Part shown: piece after piece, positions 1 through 8,370 of the stretch
Layout: each line of letters begins with the position of its first letter
How positions within the stretch are numbered: position 1 is the first letter of the stretch
Origin: Neobacillus sp. OS1-2
GTDB lineage: Bacteria > Bacillota > Bacilli > Bacillales > Cytobacillaceae
Reading direction: 5' to 3'
Assembly: GCF_030915505.1 (NCBI RefSeq)
Contig: NZ_CP133265.1
Location: 4,120,001 to 4,184,000, forward strand
Length of the DNA: 64,000 bases
Made by a program: the position numbers and the translations under genes
Notes under the pieces: generated by a model
The model's input: the letters and a program-made list of their open reading frames with translations, nothing else
What the model was told of the DNA's origin: nothing
Databases searched by the model: none

Positions 1-1
1 C

Positions 2-400
2 GGGCAGATATCAACTGTCCGGGAACATATGCCAGACAATCATAAATTATTTGTGGACCAAACTCCTGAAGTGGCAATTGAATGGGCAGAAAGCATTGGA
101 ACTTCAACATTGAGTGTTGTGAAATCCATTTTAAATACCTATCAATCTGAAAAACAAGCATTACAATCGATCTTTTCTTTGAAGAAAATGGAGCATCGTT
201 ATACCAAATACGAAATAGAAATTGCATGTAAAATGGTGCTCACCATGACAAGAAGACCGACGGTCAAAAGCATTCAAACGATTCTGAAAAGCAACAAGAA
301 AAAGGATGCAGAACAAGAATTGAAGCAAAACACAGAAATAACCGACACCAACTATGGCTTCACCCGCGGGGCTTCTTATTATGGAGGAAAAGAAAAATGA
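2..400 (+). CDS. istA: IS21-family transposase IstA, C-terminal part (cut by window edge)
   Basis: The frame is open from the first bases of the window, so this is the C-terminal end of a longer protein rather than a 123-residue gene starting at position 29. The end of the protein (GFTRGASYYGG) and the immediate 4-base overlap with an IstB ATPase gene are the hallmarks of the IS21 istA-istB pair. IstA is the DDE transposase, but its catalytic core lies upstream of the window. Whether the element is intact cannot be judged from here. Confidence 0.8.
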   Translation, partial: GQISTVREHMPDNHKLFVDQTPEVAIEWAESIGTSTLSVVKSILNTYQSEKQALQSIFSLKKMEHRYTKYEIEIACKMVLTMTRRPTVKSIQTILKSNKKKDAEQELKQNTEITDTNYGFTRGASYYGGKEK

Positions 401-1152
401 TGAATGATCAAATGTTAACCAAACTGCAGGAAATGAAATTAACTGGGATGGCCGAAGCTTACAAGGAACAGTCCCTGAATAAAGAATATAAGTCCATGAG
501 TTTCGAAGATCGATTCTCACTGCTAGTTGATTTGGAGTATTCACGTCGCAAAAGTAATAACTTAAATCGATTAATTAAAAATGCCACATTTTCGGACTCA
601 AAAGCATGTATTGAAGATATTGAGTATTTTGAAGATCGCAAATTGAAGAAGGAACTTATTTTGAAATTAGCCAGTGGCCTTTATATCCAAGATCATCATA
701 ACATCATATTGAAGGGTCCTACGGGTTCGGGTAAAACCTATATGGCTTGTGCATTTGGTATATCCGCATGTCGTCAATTCTATAATGTAAAGTACATTCG
801 TTTACCTGAATTACTGGATGAATTGTCCTTGGCAAAATTGGCCGCCGACGGCAGCTACCGAAAGTTGATCAAGAAATATTCAAAAACAGATGTACTCATT
901 CTTGATGAATGGCTACTTACGGAACTATCAAAGGACGAAGCAAACATCCTGTTGGAGATTACTGAAGCTCGACACAAATCCTCCTCCACCATTTACTGTT
1001 CTCAAATTGATCCTAGTGGATGGCACTTGAAATTGGGAAATGGAACAATTGCAGAAGCCATTCTAGACCGCATTATCCATGATTCCTATCAATTCTTATT
1101 GGATGGTGAAATCTCCATGAGGGAACGTCATGGATTAGGAATGGAAGTCTAA
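397..1152 (+). CDS. istB: IS21-family helper ATPase IstB
   Basis: This is a 251-residue DnaC/IstB-type AAA+ ATPase that assists the IstA transposase in target selection. The Walker A motif GPTGSGKT lies near residues 107-114, and a Walker B segment (VLILDEW) near 165-172. The N-terminal region resembles the IstB N-domain (MLTKLQEMKLTGMAEAY). The ATG overlaps the istA stop as ATGA, which suggests translational coupling. The length is normal for the family and no disruption is visible. Confidence 0.93.
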   Translation: MMNDQMLTKLQEMKLTGMAEAYKEQSLNKEYKSMSFEDRFSLLVDLEYSRRKSNNLNRLIKNATFSDSKACIEDIEYFEDRKLKKELILKLASGLYIQDHHNIILKGPTGSGKTYMACAFGISACRQFYNVKYIRLPELLDELSLAKLAADGSYRKLIKKYSKTDVLILDEWLLTELSKDEANILLEITEARHKSSSTIYCSQIDPSGWHLKLGNGTIAEAILDRIIHDSYQFLLDGEISMRERHGLGMEV

Positions 1153-1154
1153 GA

Positions 1155-1358
1155 ATGGCTATTTTGACACGGAGAAAACTAATTAAAATGGAAGAATACT
1201 ATTATTGGGTCGGCTATAAAGAGTGGTATCCGTTCCCAAGTGAATTAAAGAAAAAGCTTCTAAATGTATATGGTGAAGAGCCATTTCCATATGAATGGAC
1301 TGAGCAGGATATCCATGAAGGGACAAGGAAAATCATCCTAGAATTCTTCAAGGCTTAA
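1155..1358 (+). CDS. small protein following istB, IS-associated
   Basis: This 67-residue ORF starts two bases after the istB stop and ends just before a terminator, so it is probably the third gene of the IS transcript. It is rich in aromatic residues (EEYYYWVGYKEWYPFP) and has no signal peptide or membrane segment. A start at the internal ATG at 1188 is also possible. I do not recognise a domain. Position and spacing argue for a passenger or accessory ORF of this IS21 subgroup. Confidence 0.55.
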   Translation: MAILTRRKLIKMEEYYYWVGYKEWYPFPSELKKKLLNVYGEEPFPYEWTEQDIHEGTRKIILEFFKA

Positions 1359-1380
1359 TATTATATTCAAACAATTAAAA

Positions 1381-1424
1381 TAGCTCCTCTAGATTCACAT
1401 TATAATCAGAGGAGCTTTTTATTG
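1381..1424 (+). terminator. rho-independent terminator after IS21 genes
   Basis: Arms AGCTCCTCT and AGAGGAGCT enclose an AT-rich loop and are followed by TTTTTATT. The site lies about 20 bases after the small ORF and should end the istA-istB transcript. Confidence 0.75.
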
Positions 1425-1444
1425 GTAAAGGGTTTGGCGAAGCC

Positions 1445-1499
1445 TGGTAAATTCCTTGTCAGAGAGTGGTACAAAAGATGGCAGAGGTGGTAAATTCCT
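1445..1499. repeat. direct repeat TGGTAAATTCCT x2, probable IS21 right-end repeats
   Basis: TGGTAAATTCCT occurs at 1445-1456 and again at 1488-1499. IS21-family ends typically carry multiple short internal repeats that bind transposase, and this pair lies just beyond the last IS gene. The left end is outside the window, so the exact boundary and target duplication cannot be seen. Confidence 0.4.
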
Positions 1500-1563
1500 A
1501 TGGCCGTAATCAATTAGACGAAAATCGTGGCAAAGCAGGTTCGATAAAAGTTCAATAACAGCT

Positions 1564-1674
1564 ATTCTTCCTGAACACGTATGGGAACATCTTACCTAAG
1601 ACATTGGAGAATATGTACCGTCCTTTTGGGTTGAAAAGTTTGAGGAATTCACAAAAAACTTGTACCTAGATTAA
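1564..1674 (+). pseudogene. short decayed coding remnant
   Basis: In one frame this stretch reads as protein-like sequence (ILPEHVWEHLT, in-frame stop, then DIGEYVPSFWVEKF and onward to a stop). There is no start codon or ribosome binding site. It looks like the tail of a gene interrupted by the IS21 insertion, or a small relic. I do not recognise the parent family. Confidence 0.25.
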
Positions 1675-1810
1675 CTATGTATTATTATTAATATGCACAA
1701 AGAAATTCTATGTATATAAGTCAATGACTCTGTTTCTCGCAAAAATTCGAGTTATTCGTACCAGGCTTGTGTCATGTTAATTTAATGGTTACTTAATTGG
1801 AGGGATTACG

Positions 1811-2953
1811 TTGTTGTTCTCGTTAGTGTTAGTGATACTACTGTTTGTGTCTGTTCCTACATATGCCTTTATTCGAATGGTACAAAGTTTTCTATCAAAA
1901 AAGAGGCGTCAAGTGAACAGAAGTGGCTCAGTTAGAACCAAGTTCATTGATGCTTTTTACTCTATGGCCATTATTTGTTTATTGATGATTGGATTTTTTA
2001 TCAATCATATTGGCTTGGAGGGGGGCGAGCAGATGTGGATTTTCTCCATGAACAGGGTCAAAGCAAATGGATATGCCTCACTCGCAAATGAGCATGTCTT
2101 GTCAGTGATTTTTTTATTAATCCTTGGTATGTTTAGCTTTTGGTTGATAGCTTCTCAAGTGGCGCTTTCCCCAATCCTATTTTGTGTAGGCAGCACGGTA
2201 ATGATATTAAATATCCTATTTGCAGTTATCTATTTAACGCATACAGCTTTCACCCATGATGGAGAGGAATTTTCTGTCCCGCTGTTGCAGGTTAGCTTCT
2301 TATCCTTAATTTTCCTCTATATTGCTCGATTACAGGAATCACTAAATGGTTTACTTGAAAAGATGGGGGAATCGGAGCCGGATTACAAGCATTCTTTCTT
2401 GCTTTTTCTTTACAGGATCTCTTCAAACTATCAAAAGATGTCACGAGTATGGGCAATCTGTCTTTTTCCCGTCCTGATCCTTATTCAATTGATATTGGTT
2501 CTGTTTGGTCAGCGGCCTGATAGCTTTATCCGAGTGTTCCTTGATACAAGTTCATTTCATTACTCTAGGATTCCCGCACCGGCACCGAAGGTCACTGAGG
2601 GGGACGGCCATTATCTGTGTACGGTTTCGGCAACCGGGCATAGTAAACTAGTGAAGCCAGTTAGGGCAGGAATAAGAAGGGGCTCAAGAATTATCGTAAA
2701 CCGGCAACTGCTAATTGCGAATGCTTTTGAAAATATTTTGGAGGAATATACGCCAAATTGCCATAAGGTAATCAGAACTTTTTACGATAAGTATGGATAC
2801 CCTCTTAGCCGACATATTCAGTCAAAATGGTCCGCAGACCTTGTCTACCTACTAATGAAGCCTATGGAATGGTTTTTCCTTTTGATACTATATACTGTGG
2901 ACCACAAGCCGGAAAACCGAATCCATATTCAATATAGTGAGTTGAGAAAGTGA
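1811..2953 (+). CDS. DUF6688-like multipass membrane protein
   Basis: This is a 380-residue protein starting at TTG, with GGAGGG about 7 bases upstream. Hydrophobic segments lie near residues 1-20, 50-70, 95-145, 155-172, 210-235 and 350-368. A conserved soluble stretch between about 255 and 345 (HYLCTVSATGH, IIVNRQLLIANAFENILEE, YDKYGYPLSRHI) matches my memory of the DUF6688 family. No function is established for the family. It stands alone between the IS21 element and a decayed HAD gene. Confidence 0.6.
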   Translation: MLFSLVLVILLFVSVPTYAFIRMVQSFLSKKRRQVNRSGSVRTKFIDAFYSMAIICLLMIGFFINHIGLEGGEQMWIFSMNRVKANGYASLANEHVLSVIFLLILGMFSFWLIASQVALSPILFCVGSTVMILNILFAVIYLTHTAFTHDGEEFSVPLLQVSFLSLIFLYIARLQESLNGLLEKMGESEPDYKHSFLLFLYRISSNYQKMSRVWAICLFPVLILIQLILVLFGQRPDSFIRVFLDTSSFHYSRIPAPAPKVTEGDGHYLCTVSATGHSKLVKPVRAGIRRGSRIIVNRQLLIANAFENILEEYTPNCHKVIRTFYDKYGYPLSRHIQSKWSADLVYLLMKPMEWFFLLILYTVDHKPENRIHIQYSELRK

Positions 2954-3062
2954 CAAAATGTAGAAAAGAATAAAATAACTTTTCTATGTTGTATTCTAAC
3001 AATGCCTAAGAGGAATTACAGAATATTTATTAGGATAAACTGTAAGTTTGGTGGTGAAAGTT

Positions 3063-3281
3063 ATGTTCATACAAGCTGTTTTCATAGATAGGGATGGTAC
3101 TATCGGGGGGAGCGATAAGGTTATTTATCCTGGAGAGTTTGAACTTTTTCCTAATGTTTCAGAGTCATTACAACAATTAAAAAGTTCTGGTGCTTTAATA
3201 TGTTCTTTTAAACTATCGAGGGCTTTACTGGAACAACGAAATTACCTTCTTCTTCAAGTAACGGGGAAGTTTAATAGATAG
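3063..3281 (+). pseudogene. truncated HAD-family phosphatase
   Basis: The N-terminus (AVFIDRDGTIGG, then YPGEFELFP) is a clear HAD-IIIA / histidinol-phosphatase-like motif I with the nucleophilic Asp. After about 45 residues the similarity fades into an unrelated tail (FKLSRALLEQ) and the ORF stops at about 73 residues, against roughly 170-180 for the family. Motifs II-IV are missing. I chose the ATG at 3063 because the HAD motif begins immediately afterwards. It is probably frameshifted and decayed. Confidence 0.6.
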
Positions 3282-3310
3282 TAGGATATATTTTGATCAG
3301 GAGGTGTATC

Positions 3311-3406
3311 ATGCAAAAGGCAATCGTAGTTTATTATGTTACCGATAAGAAGAATAACTTAAGTGATTTAAGTTCTTTATTGTTGAAACTGCAGCATATT
3401 ATGTAG
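3311..3406 (+). CDS. possible 31-residue small ORF
   Basis: An ATG is preceded by AGGAGGTG at ideal spacing and opens a 31-codon frame (MQKAIVVYYVTDKKNN...). The good ribosome binding site is the main support. It may be the 5' end of a decayed gene, since it follows a broken HAD gene. No domain is recognisable. Confidence 0.3.
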   Translation: MQKAIVVYYVTDKKNNLSDLSSLLLKLQHIM

Positions 3407-3471
3407 CTTGGTTTGCTAAGTTGATTTAATGGGTTAATGCTAAATTAACGTGTACTATAGTAAAACTAGGA

Positions 3472-3492
3472 GTTGCTTCGGCAACTTTTTTT
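3472..3492 (+). terminator. rho-independent terminator (GTTGC-TTCG-GCAAC)
   Basis: A compact stem with a stable TTCG tetraloop is followed by seven T residues. It isolates the upstream decayed genes from the metS leader. Confidence 0.75.
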
Positions 3493-3554
3493 GTTGTGCC
3501 AACTAAAGGGGAGAATTGACCTCCATTATTTTCGGGGTTGTGGGAATATTAATG

Positions 3555-3583
3555 TTGACGTCAGGAAAATTATTGAATAAAAT
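3555..3583 (+). promoter_or_regulatory. sigma-A promoter of the metS T-box transcript
   Basis: TTGACG (3555-3560) and TAAAAT (3578-3583) are separated by 17 bases. Transcription would begin near 3590, immediately ahead of the T-box leader. Confidence 0.6.
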
Positions 3584-3589
3584 ATTGGT

Positions 3590-3904
3590 AATTATCAAAC
3601 AAAGGCAATGAAGGGAAAAAGTAAAATGATTTTGTTTTTCGCCAGAGAGCTTCGGTAGCTGAAAAGAAGCAAAAACATTCATTTGAACAATGGTCTCTGA
3701 GCTTCGTACCAAACGTAATTAGTATTAGTAGGATACGACGGGATTTGGCACTCGTTATTAATGTCACAGTATAAGAGTAGCAAATAATACTCCGTACTTG
3801 TTGAGGCCAATGGTGTGAGCTATTGGCAAATTAAGGTGGTACCGTGTGGAAATTCAAACCTCGCCCTTAACTATTTATTACAGTTAAGGGCGAGGTTTTT
3901 TTTG
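3590..3904 (+). ncRNA. T-box leader controlling metS
   Basis: The T-box core AAGGTGGTACCGTG is at 3833-3846, with the UGGU bulge expected for a tRNA carrying discriminator A. A 13-bp terminator follows (CCTCGCCCTTAAC 3859-3871 / GTTAAGGGCGAGG 3883-3895, then an 8-9 T run). Stem I features are visible: AGTA at 3620, AGAGAGC at 3644, a GGTAGCTGAAAA distal loop and CTCTGAGC at 3695. A GCCAAT/ATTGGC stem III lies near 3806-3827. Uncharged tRNA should favour antitermination into the synthetase gene. The specifier codon is not obvious (see findings). Confidence 0.9.
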
Positions 3905-3941
3905 TTTTCAAAATTTAAATCATAGTAGGAGGTTTATCATT

Positions 3942-5582
3942 ATGAGTATTTTTATTGGTGGGGCTTGGGCTTATGCAAACGGCTCATTACATTTGGGTCA
4001 TATTTCGAGCTTGTTACCTGGGGATATTCTTGCGAGATATTATCGTTTAAAGGGAGAAAAAGTTTTGTATGTATCTGGCAGCGATTGTAATGGAACACCG
4101 ATTACGGTCAGAGCAAAACAAGAAGGGGTTTCTCCGAAAGTGATTGCAGACCGTTATCATAAAGAATTCGAAGATTGTTTTTCAAGATTAGGATTCTCAT
4201 ACGATACTTACACAAGGACTGACACTGAACATCACCATAAAACCGTTCAAGAGATATTTTTAGAGCTACTTGAAAAAGGATTGATTTACAAAAAGGAAAT
4301 CGAACAAACATATTGTGAACATTGTCAGCAGTTTTTGCCTGACCGTTATGTGGAAGGAATTTGCCCTGTTTGCAAGGAGCCTTCTCGCGGGGACCAATGT
4401 GATCATTGTTCAACCATATTAGAACCGCTTGAACTACTTGAAAGAAAATGTAAAATTTGTGGGAATGAGCCTACTACAAGATTTACAGAGCATTTTTACT
4501 TTTCCTTAAGTTCTTTCCAAAATGTTTTAGAAAACTTTACTCAAAAAGCAGAAGAAAAGAACCTATGGAGGGAAAATGCCATTTCTCTTACAAAACGCTA
4601 TTTAAAGGAAGGTTTGCAAGATAGAGCTGTTTCAAGGGATTTGCCTATTGGGGTAAGTGTTCCAGTTGCTGGATATGAAGAGAAGAAAATCTATGTATGG
4701 ATTGAGGCTGTATCAGGGTACTACACAGCTAGTAAGCTATGGGCTAAAGAAACCGATAGCGATGATTTATCATTTTGGAATTCCTCTGCTCGATCTTATT
4801 ATGTTCACGGGAAAGATAATATCCCTTTCCATTCGATTATATGGGCTGGAATTCTTGCTGGTCTTGGCAAAGAACCATTACCAACGCATATCGTTTCAAA
4901 CGAGTATTTGACATTGGAAAAGAAAAAATTATCTACCAGTAAAAATTGGGCTGTTTGGGTTCCAGATATTTTAGAAAGGTACGAACCAGATTCCATACGG
5001 TATTTCTTAACAATTAACGCACCAGAAAACCGAGATGCAGATTATTCTTGGAAAGAGTTCATTTTTAGCCATAATAGTGAGTTATTAGGGGCATATGGAA
5101 ACTTCGTTAATCGAACTTTGAAATTTATTGAAAAGTCATTTGAAGGTGGAATTCCTGAAAAAGACATAACTTCGAAGATTCAGGATAAAGTATACCACTT
5201 ATACAAAGAAGTAGGGCATTGCATTGAAAGTGCTGCATTCAAACAAGGGTTGGAAAAAGTATTCGAACTTGTTAGATTTTCGAACAAATACTTTGATGAA
5301 CAACAACCTTGGAAACAAATAAAGGATGATACCGAGTCTTGCAAACAAACTCTGGCGGATTGCGTTTATCTGGTTGCAAATGTTGCTCATATCCTTACTC
5401 CATTCCTTCCTTTTTCAAGCGAAAAGGTTAAGGAAATGATCAGCACAACAAAAACCGATTGGGGTCCGTTTTTGGTTAAATCGCAGCAACTGTCAAAAGT
5501 AGAACCCTTGTTTGAACGAATAGACCCAGTAAGAATGGAAGAAGAGCTTGAAAGATTAAACAACCAAACTGTTAAGAATTAA
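3942..5582 (+). CDS. metG: methionyl-tRNA synthetase, short type without C-terminal tRNA-binding domain
   Basis: The enzyme charges tRNA-Met with methionine. The class I signature HLGH is at residues 17-20 and the KMSKS equivalent KLSTSK at 329-334. Between them lies a connective domain with two four-cysteine zinc knots (C125/C128 with C141/C144, and C153/C156 with C170/C173). At 546 residues it lacks the appended Trbp111-like domain of the usual Bacillus MetRS (about 660 residues). A strong AGGAGG precedes the ATG, and the gene is governed by the T-box upstream. The two-knot architecture resembles the second MetRS found in some Bacillus and Streptococcus species, known to resist inhibitors of the common form. 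Confidence 0.93.
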   Translation: MSIFIGGAWAYANGSLHLGHISSLLPGDILARYYRLKGEKVLYVSGSDCNGTPITVRAKQEGVSPKVIADRYHKEFEDCFSRLGFSYDTYTRTDTEHHHKTVQEIFLELLEKGLIYKKEIEQTYCEHCQQFLPDRYVEGICPVCKEPSRGDQCDHCSTILEPLELLERKCKICGNEPTTRFTEHFYFSLSSFQNVLENFTQKAEEKNLWRENAISLTKRYLKEGLQDRAVSRDLPIGVSVPVAGYEEKKIYVWIEAVSGYYTASKLWAKETDSDDLSFWNSSARSYYVHGKDNIPFHSIIWAGILAGLGKEPLPTHIVSNEYLTLEKKKLSTSKNWAVWVPDILERYEPDSIRYFLTINAPENRDADYSWKEFIFSHNSELLGAYGNFVNRTLKFIEKSFEGGIPEKDITSKIQDKVYHLYKEVGHCIESAAFKQGLEKVFELVRFSNKYFDEQQPWKQIKDDTESCKQTLADCVYLVANVAHILTPFLPFSSEKVKEMISTTKTDWGPFLVKSQQLSKVEPLFERIDPVRMEEELERLNNQTVKN

Positions 5583-5654
5583 ATGGATTATCTTTATTTT
5601 TATAGTAAAATAACAACCCATATGGAGAAGTGAAGGGGGATGAATATAATGGAA

Positions 5655-5709
5655 TTTATAAAGGGAAACGCCTTTAAAAAATAACGGGTTCTCTTTAAGG
5701 GTGCAAAAC
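5655..5709 (+). repeat. about 55-bp inverted repeat, left copy
   Basis: The segment beginning TTTATAAAGGGAAACGCC and ending GGTGCAAAAC recurs in inverted orientation at 6184-6237 with roughly 80% identity, including the shared cores TATAAAGGGAA and AACGGGTTCTCTTT. The copies bracket about 530 bp holding the metS terminator and a tandem palindrome array. Confidence 0.65.
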
Positions 5710-5728
5710 AGAAAAACACAACACTAAT

Positions 5729-5767
5729 AGGATGCTAAATCGCAATGAATTTAGCATCCTGCTTTTT
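5729..5767 (+). terminator. metS transcription terminator
   Basis: AGGATGCTAAAT and ATTTAGCATCCT form a 12-bp stem around an 8-base loop and are followed by GCTTTTTT. It is the first strong terminator after the synthetase stop codon. Confidence 0.85.
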
Positions 5768-5917
5768 TATTATTGTATCAATATTTTGGGCTAGTTGGCA
5801 TATAAAACCGCACGATCAATCACATAGTAAATAACACCTTACGAATAGATATTCTCCATCTGATAATTGCATGGCTAAAATAGATGTAAATTATCACCTG
5901 ATTCCCTTGTGTTTGCA

Positions 5918-6103
5918 ATAAACGGATAAATTCCGTTTAAATAGGTAAATACCCATGTTTCCCCAAAAGTAAGGGAAGTTTTTCCGCTTATATTATCCAA
6001 AACCTTAGTTTTTGCCTTAATGACAAGTATTAATCGGAATATCTCCGCTTATATCTCCTTATTTTGCCTCGAAATTTACAATAGACGGAAATTCTCCACT
6101 TAT
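5918..6103. repeat. four tandem palindromic CGGA..TCCG units (locus A)
   Basis: Four diverged units of about 22 bp start near 5918, 5972, 6031 and 6081, each built around a CGGA/TCCG (or TCCA) dyad followed by CTTAT (for example AAACGGATAAATTCCGTTT and ATAGACGGAAATTCTCCAC). The spacing is about 50-60 bp. The same fourfold arrangement occurs at 39331-39525. No coding potential is convincing here. Confidence 0.6.
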
Positions 6104-6183
6104 GAATTTTCATACCTATCTTTTGACGAATCCCTTTGCGAATTACCACGCTTTTTCGTATGTTATTTAACCTGCTTTTCCAC

Positions 6184-6237
6184 ATTTTGCACTTCAAAAG
6201 AGAACCCGTTCCTTTAAAAAAGGGGTTCCCTTTATAA
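6184..6237 (-). repeat. about 55-bp inverted repeat, right copy
   Basis: This is the reverse-complement partner of 5655-5709. It lies just beyond the 3' end of the minus-strand esterase gene. Confidence 0.65.
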
Positions 6238-6301
6238 AAATGAAAAAGCAACACTTACATGTAACAGAGCCTTTTAAAAAAATAGTGTTGGCTGCGTGAC
6301 T

Positions 6302-7261
6302 CTAAACGTTTGACTCTACTCTTACTCTATCAAACCCGTTTTTAACGGCCTGTGTATATTCCTTTAAAGCTTGTTGAGAGATCTTTGCATCGGGATTGAT
6401 GCCTTCAAATCCATGATATGCACCGGGGTATAAATGAAACTCTACGTCTACACCAGCTTGAGCTAATTTTGTGACATAGGTAATGGTTTCATCGCGGAAG
6501 GGGTCCAATTGGCCAACACAGGTATAAGTGTATGGTAGATTACTATAATCATCCGCCCTGGCTGGGGCAGCATAGGCGGGAACCTGATCTGTTCCGTGCA
6601 AGTCCCCAAGATACATCTTCCAACCGACTTCGTTTGCTTGTTGATTCCAAACAAAGCCTTCTGTCACTTCGTTAGCAGAGGGGGTATTATTTCGGTCATT
6701 GATCATCGGATAGAGAGGCATTTGGAAACAAAGAGAAGGGTATTGCCGGTCACGGGCTAAAAGGCTTAAGGCCGCGGTAAGCCCACCGCCAGCACTTGCA
6801 CCTGCCACACCAATTCGATTCGGATCAATATTTAAGTGTTCAGCGTTGTCCGCAATCCATTTCAATGCAGCATAACAATCTTCAATCGGAGCAGGGTATG
6901 GATGTTCTGGAGCTAAACGGTAGTCAACAGACACGACCACACAATGAGTTGTCTTGACAAAACCAAGACAGAGTTGATCATCGCCATCTATTGAACCAAG
7001 TATGTAGCCCCCGCCGTGAATCCATAAGAGAGCAGGTAATGTTTCTTTTGATGATTTCGGACGATAAATCCGTACGCGTAATGGGTTACCATCAGGCCCT
7101 TCAATAAAATCATTTTCTAAAGATAAATCTTCATCCACTGTGACCGGGATATCCATTTGCCCTGCACCTTGTCTAAGCGCCTCTAAAAATTCGGGGCGGA
7201 TGATGAAATCCTTAAATAGCTCTAGCCCACCTAATAATTCTGGATTCACACGATTTTTCAT
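6302..7261 (-). CDS. alpha/beta hydrolase, hormone-sensitive-lipase (GDXG) family esterase
   Basis: This 319-residue cytosolic esterase shows the oxyanion-hole motif HGGG at residues 82-85, the nucleophile elbow GASAG with Ser157, and probable Asp253 (GQLDPFRDE) and His283 (GAYHGFE), completing the triad. It is expected to hydrolyse short-chain carboxylic esters, and the natural substrate is unknown. GAGGAG lies upstream of the ATG. It is transcribed toward metS and is monocistronic, with no signal peptide. Confidence 0.9.
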   Translation of the reverse strand: MKNRVNPELLGGLELFKDFIIRPEFLEALRQGAGQMDIPVTVDEDLSLENDFIEGPDGNPLRVRIYRPKSSKETLPALLWIHGGGYILGSIDGDDQLCLGFVKTTHCVVVSVDYRLAPEHPYPAPIEDCYAALKWIADNAEHLNIDPNRIGVAGASAGGGLTAALSLLARDRQYPSLCFQMPLYPMINDRNNTPSANEVTEGFVWNQQANEVGWKMYLGDLHGTDQVPAYAAPARADDYSNLPYTYTCVGQLDPFRDETITYVTKLAQAGVDVEFHLYPGAYHGFEGINPDAKISQQALKEYTQAVKNGFDRVRVESNV

Positions 7262-7613
7262 GAAACCACTCCTCGTTTTGATAGTTATAGAACGTTAATT
7301 TCATAGATGTGCATATTCCTACAAATACCATTGTAAGTGGAATAATAGGAAACCGTCAACAAAATATTCAGAAAATTAAATAATTTAATTCATTGACGAA
7401 GATTTCGGCACATTGGAGGTCTGACCTTTTTTATATGGTGGGGAATATGGTAAATTAGTATAGCGTATATATAGTTGATTTATAAAATTTCTAAAAAGGT
7501 TATTATAGAACCTACTATTTATACAGGAGGGGGAGAATCGTGCTTTAAGGTATTTGTTTTTTCTATAATGACGACTATGTAGCTTTGCTTATTTATATAG
7601 TGGGGTGTGGACT
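7262..7613. other. divergent intergenic region, esterase / methyltransferase
   Basis: This stretch of about 350 bp separates two divergent genes and must hold both promoters. I see AT-rich boxes near 7450-7480 but no spacing good enough to call a promoter. GGAGGGGGA near 7525 precedes a GTG frame that closes after two codons. Confidence 0.4.
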
Positions 7614-8210
7614 ATGGAAAATAACGTTTTTGAACAGATGGCAAATAGGTATGATACCGAAGAAAGAATGGAATTAGCCAAAGTGATCGTGAAGGAAGTA
7701 AGACCAGAATTACAAAATTGTAAATCAAAATCCTTAGTAGACTATGGTAGTGGGACTGGGCTAATTAGTTTAGAATTAGCAGATTTAGTAGACTCGATAT
7801 TGTTGGTGGATTCATCTAAACAAATGCTTGAGGTTGCGAAAACGAAAATTTCACAAAAAGGAATGACCAACGCAAACGTACTTTATTCAGATTTTACTCA
7901 TGAATCGCCTGATCTTAAGGCAGACATCGTTTTAATGTCATTAGTCCTTCTTCATATTCCTGAAACGAAAAAAATTTTACAAGAAATGTTTAACCTTTTA
8001 CATCATGATGGAAAGCTAATCATGATCGATTTTGACAAAAATGATAAAATCAATCATCCGAAAGTACATAACGGTTTCTCCCATGATGAACTGAAAAAAG
8101 AATTATCGGATGTTGGATTTACAACCATTGAAATGAAGACATTCCATCATGGAAAACGTATTTTTATGAATCAGGATGCCTCAATGTTTATATCCTGTTG
8201 TAAAAAGTGA
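7614..8210 (+). CDS. class I SAM-dependent methyltransferase
   Basis: A Rossmann-type methyltransferase of 198 residues. Motif I (LVDYGSGTGLISLELA) lies near residues 36-51, an acidic second strand ends ILLVDSS, and a post-motif segment reads DIVLMSLVLLHIPE. The ATG at 7614 is preferred over the upstream GTG because GGGGTG sits 6 bases before it. The acceptor substrate cannot be inferred. The gene stands alone. Confidence 0.85.
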   Translation: MENNVFEQMANRYDTEERMELAKVIVKEVRPELQNCKSKSLVDYGSGTGLISLELADLVDSILLVDSSKQMLEVAKTKISQKGMTNANVLYSDFTHESPDLKADIVLMSLVLLHIPETKKILQEMFNLLHHDGKLIMIDFDKNDKINHPKVHNGFSHDELKKELSDVGFTTIEMKTFHHGKRIFMNQDASMFISCCKK

Positions 8211-8370
8211 TTTATTGTTTTTTACTTAGATCACTCCAAATTCAACTTCCTAACATATCTCTCACCTAACCATTTTCTACATACCTTAAGCAGGTGAGTT
8301 CACATATGGCAACGAAATTATTATAAACATTGTTAAAATAGGAGAAAACCATTTTTTAAGGAGGAAACTT

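Noticed and set aside
5918-6103. CRISPR-like regular repeats with 28-38 bp spacers (also at 39331-39525)
   Set aside because: The units are diverged and palindromic, the spacers are irregular, only four units occur, and no cas gene is nearby.
6020-6254. Overlapping small ORFs on both strands
   Set aside because: They lie inside the palindrome array and inverted repeat, lack ribosome binding sites, and show no protein-like composition.
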